The notes under the pieces are model-generated. The model was given only the letters and a program-made list of their open reading frames with translations, was not told the origin of the DNA and did not search any database. Position numbers and translations under genes: made by a program. From Streptomyces atriruber (GTDB lineage Bacteria > Actinomycetota > Actinomycetes > Streptomycetales > Streptomycetaceae), in contig NZ_LIPN01000261.1 in the NCBI RefSeq assembly GCF_001418325.1, forward strand, positions 1-42,669: a stretch of DNA of 42,669 nucleotides, in the 5' to 3' direction. Numbering within the stretch: the stretch's first letter is position 1; the number at the start of each line of letters is the position of its first letter. This document shows positions 40,845-42,669 of this stretch, piece by piece.

Positions 40845-42305
40845 ATGTCATCAGCACCCACTGCCCAGGGGCCCCTCGTCGTCGGGGTGGACAGCTCCAC
40901 CCAGTCCACCAAGGTTCTGGTCGTCGACTCGGCCACCGGCCGGGTCGTCGCACGTGGGCAGGCTCCGCACCACGTCAGCACCGGTGAGCACCGCGAGAGC
41001 GACCCCCAGGAGTGGTGGGACGCTCTGCGCACGGCCCTCGAACAGTGCGGCCCTTCGGCCCGGGAGGCCGCCGCCGTGTCCATCGGTGGGCAGCAGCACG
41101 GACTCGTCACCCTCGGCAAGGACGGCAACCCGGTACGGCCGGCGCTGCTCTGGAACGACGTGCGGTCGGCCCCGCAGGCCCAGAGCCTCGTGGAGCGGCT
41201 CGGCGGCCCCAAAGTGTGGGCCGATCGGGTCGGGAGCGTTCCGGGGCCCTCCTTCACGGTGACGAAATGGGCCTGGCTCGCCGAGAACGAGCCCGCCTCG
41301 GCCCGCGCCACGACGGCCGTGCGCCTGCCGCACGACTACCTCACGGAACGACTGACCGGCCTCGGCGCCACCGACCGCGGCGACGTCTCCGGAACGGGCT
41401 GGTGGGCATCAGGATCGGAGCAGTACGACGAAGGCATTCTCGACATGGTGGGGCTCGACCCGGCCCTGCTGCCCCGCGTGGCACGCCCCGGAGAGATCGT
41501 CGGAACGGTCCGGGACGGCGATGAACTGCCCTTCTCCAAGGGCACGCTGGTCGCCCCCGGAACCGGCGACAATGCGGCGGCCGCCTTGGGGCTCGGGCTG
41601 CGTCCCGGCTCACCGGTGTTGAGCCTTGGCACGTCGGGCACGGTGTACGCCGTCTCGGAGCGCCGCCCCGCGGACCCGACCGGCACAGTCGCGGGCTTCG
41701 CCGACGCGCGCGGCGCATGGCTGCCGCTGGCCTGCACCCTGAACTGCACACAGGCCGTCGACCGAGTGGCCGCGCTGCTCCACCTGGAGCGTGAGGCGGT
41801 GGAACCGGGCGGCTCGGTCACGCTCCTGCCCTACCTGGACGGTGAGCGCACGCCGAACCTGCCGCGCTCCTCCGGAGTACTGCACGGCCTGCGCCACGAC
41901 ACGACGCCCGGGCAGTTGCTGCAGGCCGCGTACGACGGAGCCGTGCACTCCCTGCTCGGCGCCCTCGACGTGGTCCTGGATCCGGACGCCGACCGCTCGT
42001 CCCCACTGCTGCTCATCGGAGGCGGGGCACGGGGCAAGGCCTGGCAGCATACGGTGCGGCGCCTTTCGGGACGTCCCGTGCAGGTGCCCGAAGCCCAGGA
42101 GCTGGTGGCACTCGGCGCCGCGGCGCAGGCAGCCGGCCTGCTGACCGGGGAGGACCCGAGCGCCATCGCGAGGCGTTGGGACACTGCTCGGGGGCCAGTA
42201 CTCGACCCCGTGGAACGCGACGAGGCGGCACTGTCCAGGATCTCCGGGGTACTCTCCGACGCGGCGCCGCTCCTGGACAGGGGCCCCATGGGGAGTGAGG
42301 ACTGA
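40845..42305 (+). CDS. xylB: Xylulokinase
   Basis: 486 aa; ATG 40845 with ACGGAGA upstream. It phosphorylates D-xylulose with ATP to xylulose 5-phosphate. The FGGY family is shown by GVDSSTQSTKVLVVD (ATP-binding start), SIGGQQHGLV, LWNDVRS, and APGTGDNAAAALGLG, where the aspartate is the catalytic base by family rule. LLLIGGGARGKAWQ is the FGGY C-terminal block. It lies 7 bases before the ROK gene, so the two are probably one operon. Confidence 0.96.
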   Translation: MSSAPTAQGPLVVGVDSSTQSTKVLVVDSATGRVVARGQAPHHVSTGEHRESDPQEWWDALRTALEQCGPSAREAAAVSIGGQQHGLVTLGKDGNPVRPALLWNDVRSAPQAQSLVERLGGPKVWADRVGSVPGPSFTVTKWAWLAENEPASARATTAVRLPHDYLTERLTGLGATDRGDVSGTGWWASGSEQYDEGILDMVGLDPALLPRVARPGEIVGTVRDGDELPFSKGTLVAPGTGDNAAAALGLGLRPGSPVLSLGTSGTVYAVSERRPADPTGTVAGFADARGAWLPLACTLNCTQAVDRVAALLHLEREAVEPGGSVTLLPYLDGERTPNLPRSSGVLHGLRHDTTPGQLLQAAYDGAVHSLLGALDVVLDPDADRSSPLLLIGGGARGKAWQHTVRRLSGRPVQVPEAQELVALGAAAQAAGLLTGEDPSAIARRWDTARGPVLDPVERDEAALSRISGVLSDAAPLLDRGPMGSED

Positions 42306-42312
42306 CCGAGGA

Positions 42313-42669
42313 ATGACCGCACCGCAGCACGACGAGCGACGGGGAACATCCGGCGCGCGGCTGCCCGACACCCAGCAGGGCATGCGCCGCCGCAATCTGT
42401 CCCGGGTGATGCACGCCGTGGCCACGCACGGCCCGCTGTCCCGCGCTGCGGTGGCCTCTCGCATCGGGCTGACGCGGGCTGCCGTCTCCACGTTGGTGGA
42501 CGAGTTGATCCGTGCCGGGCTTCTGGACGAGCTGGGGCCGGAGCGTCCGGGGCGGGTGGGCCGCCCGGGGTCGGCCCTGGCCGTCAGCGCGCTGGGGCCC
42601 GTCGGAGTCGGTGCCGAGGTGGGGGTCGACCATCTCTCGGTGTGCGCGGTCGATCTGCGGGGGGAGATC
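42313..42669 (+). CDS. ROK-family regulator, XylR-like, 3' truncated by window end
   Basis: ATG 42313, seven bases after the xylB stop; the first 119 codons are present. The winged-helix part LSRAAVASRIGLTRAAVSTLVDELIRAGLLDELG (about 42-75) and the wing with RVGRPGSALAV are typical of ROK repressors. A sugar-kinase-like C-terminal half should begin with VGVGAEVGVDHLSV. By position it should repress xylA and xylB and respond to xylose or a derivative; this is inference. The gene continues beyond the window. Confidence 0.85.
   Translation, partial: MTAPQHDERRGTSGARLPDTQQGMRRRNLSRVMHAVATHGPLSRAAVASRIGLTRAAVSTLVDELIRAGLLDELGPERPGRVGRPGSALAVSALGPVGVGAEVGVDHLSVCAVDLRGEI

Noticed and set aside
1..42669. 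Mobile elements, CRISPR arrays, tRNA or rRNA genes
   Set aside because: No transposase or integrase motifs, no spaced repeat arrays, and no cloverleaf or conserved rRNA segments were seen.

Overview
The window is high-GC DNA with strong GC bias at third codon positions, GTG and TTG starts, and many ATGA stop/start overlaps. A conservon (cvnABCD), a divergent xylA/xylB pair, a Ski2-like helicase with a C-terminal DUF3516-type region and an SNF2/SWIM gene pair all point to an actinomycete, almost certainly Streptomyces. The XylA protein matches the well-known Streptomyces glucose isomerase in length and in nearly every motif. The content looks like chromosomal genes; I see no insertion sequence, prophage, CRISPR array, tRNA or rRNA.

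Left part (1-5.3 kb): export and cell-envelope genes. A secreted alpha/beta hydrolase enters from the left edge and is broken by a one-base frameshift in a C tract. A TAT-exported GH109-like oxidoreductase/glycosidase follows. It faces a PNGase A-like secreted protein across a 16-bp-stem bidirectional terminator. Then comes a YkuD-type L,D-transpeptidase lipoprotein.

5.5-12.9 kb: four consecutive ABC exporter half-transporters in two pairs. In each pair the first protein keeps LSGGQ but has lost Walker A and the H-loop. The second keeps Walker A, Walker B and the H-loop but has lost LSGGQ. This complementary decay, found in both pairs, is the most striking feature of the window.

13-20.3 kb: an inner-membrane YdjM-like protein, a Ski2-like helicase, a TesB thioesterase, an HTH_42 (AlkZ/YcaQ-like) protein with an altered catalytic motif, a TPR protein and a DUF6397-like protein.

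20.4-26.3 kb: a signalling block. An MHYT membrane sensor lies upstream of, and is probably co-transcribed with, cvnA-cvnB-cvnC-cvnD. A second Roadblock protein closely related to CvnB lies apart, divergent from an F420-type PPOX enzyme, with a perfect 18-bp tandem repeat in the shared promoter region.

26.5-36.8 kb: a methyltransferase, an alpha/beta hydrolase divergent from a PadR regulator with a perfect palindromic operator between them, an MpaB-like oxygenase, small and hypothetical proteins, a front-end type fatty acid desaturase, and an SNF2 helicase overlapping a SWIM-domain gene.

36.8-42.7 kb: a 500-base stretch with a possible small or decayed gene and a strong hairpin, a phytase-like esterase, a septum-formation-like membrane protein, then xylA diverging from xylB and a ROK regulator that runs off the right edge. 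The xyl genes form a complete xylose isomerase/xylulokinase module with its probable regulator.
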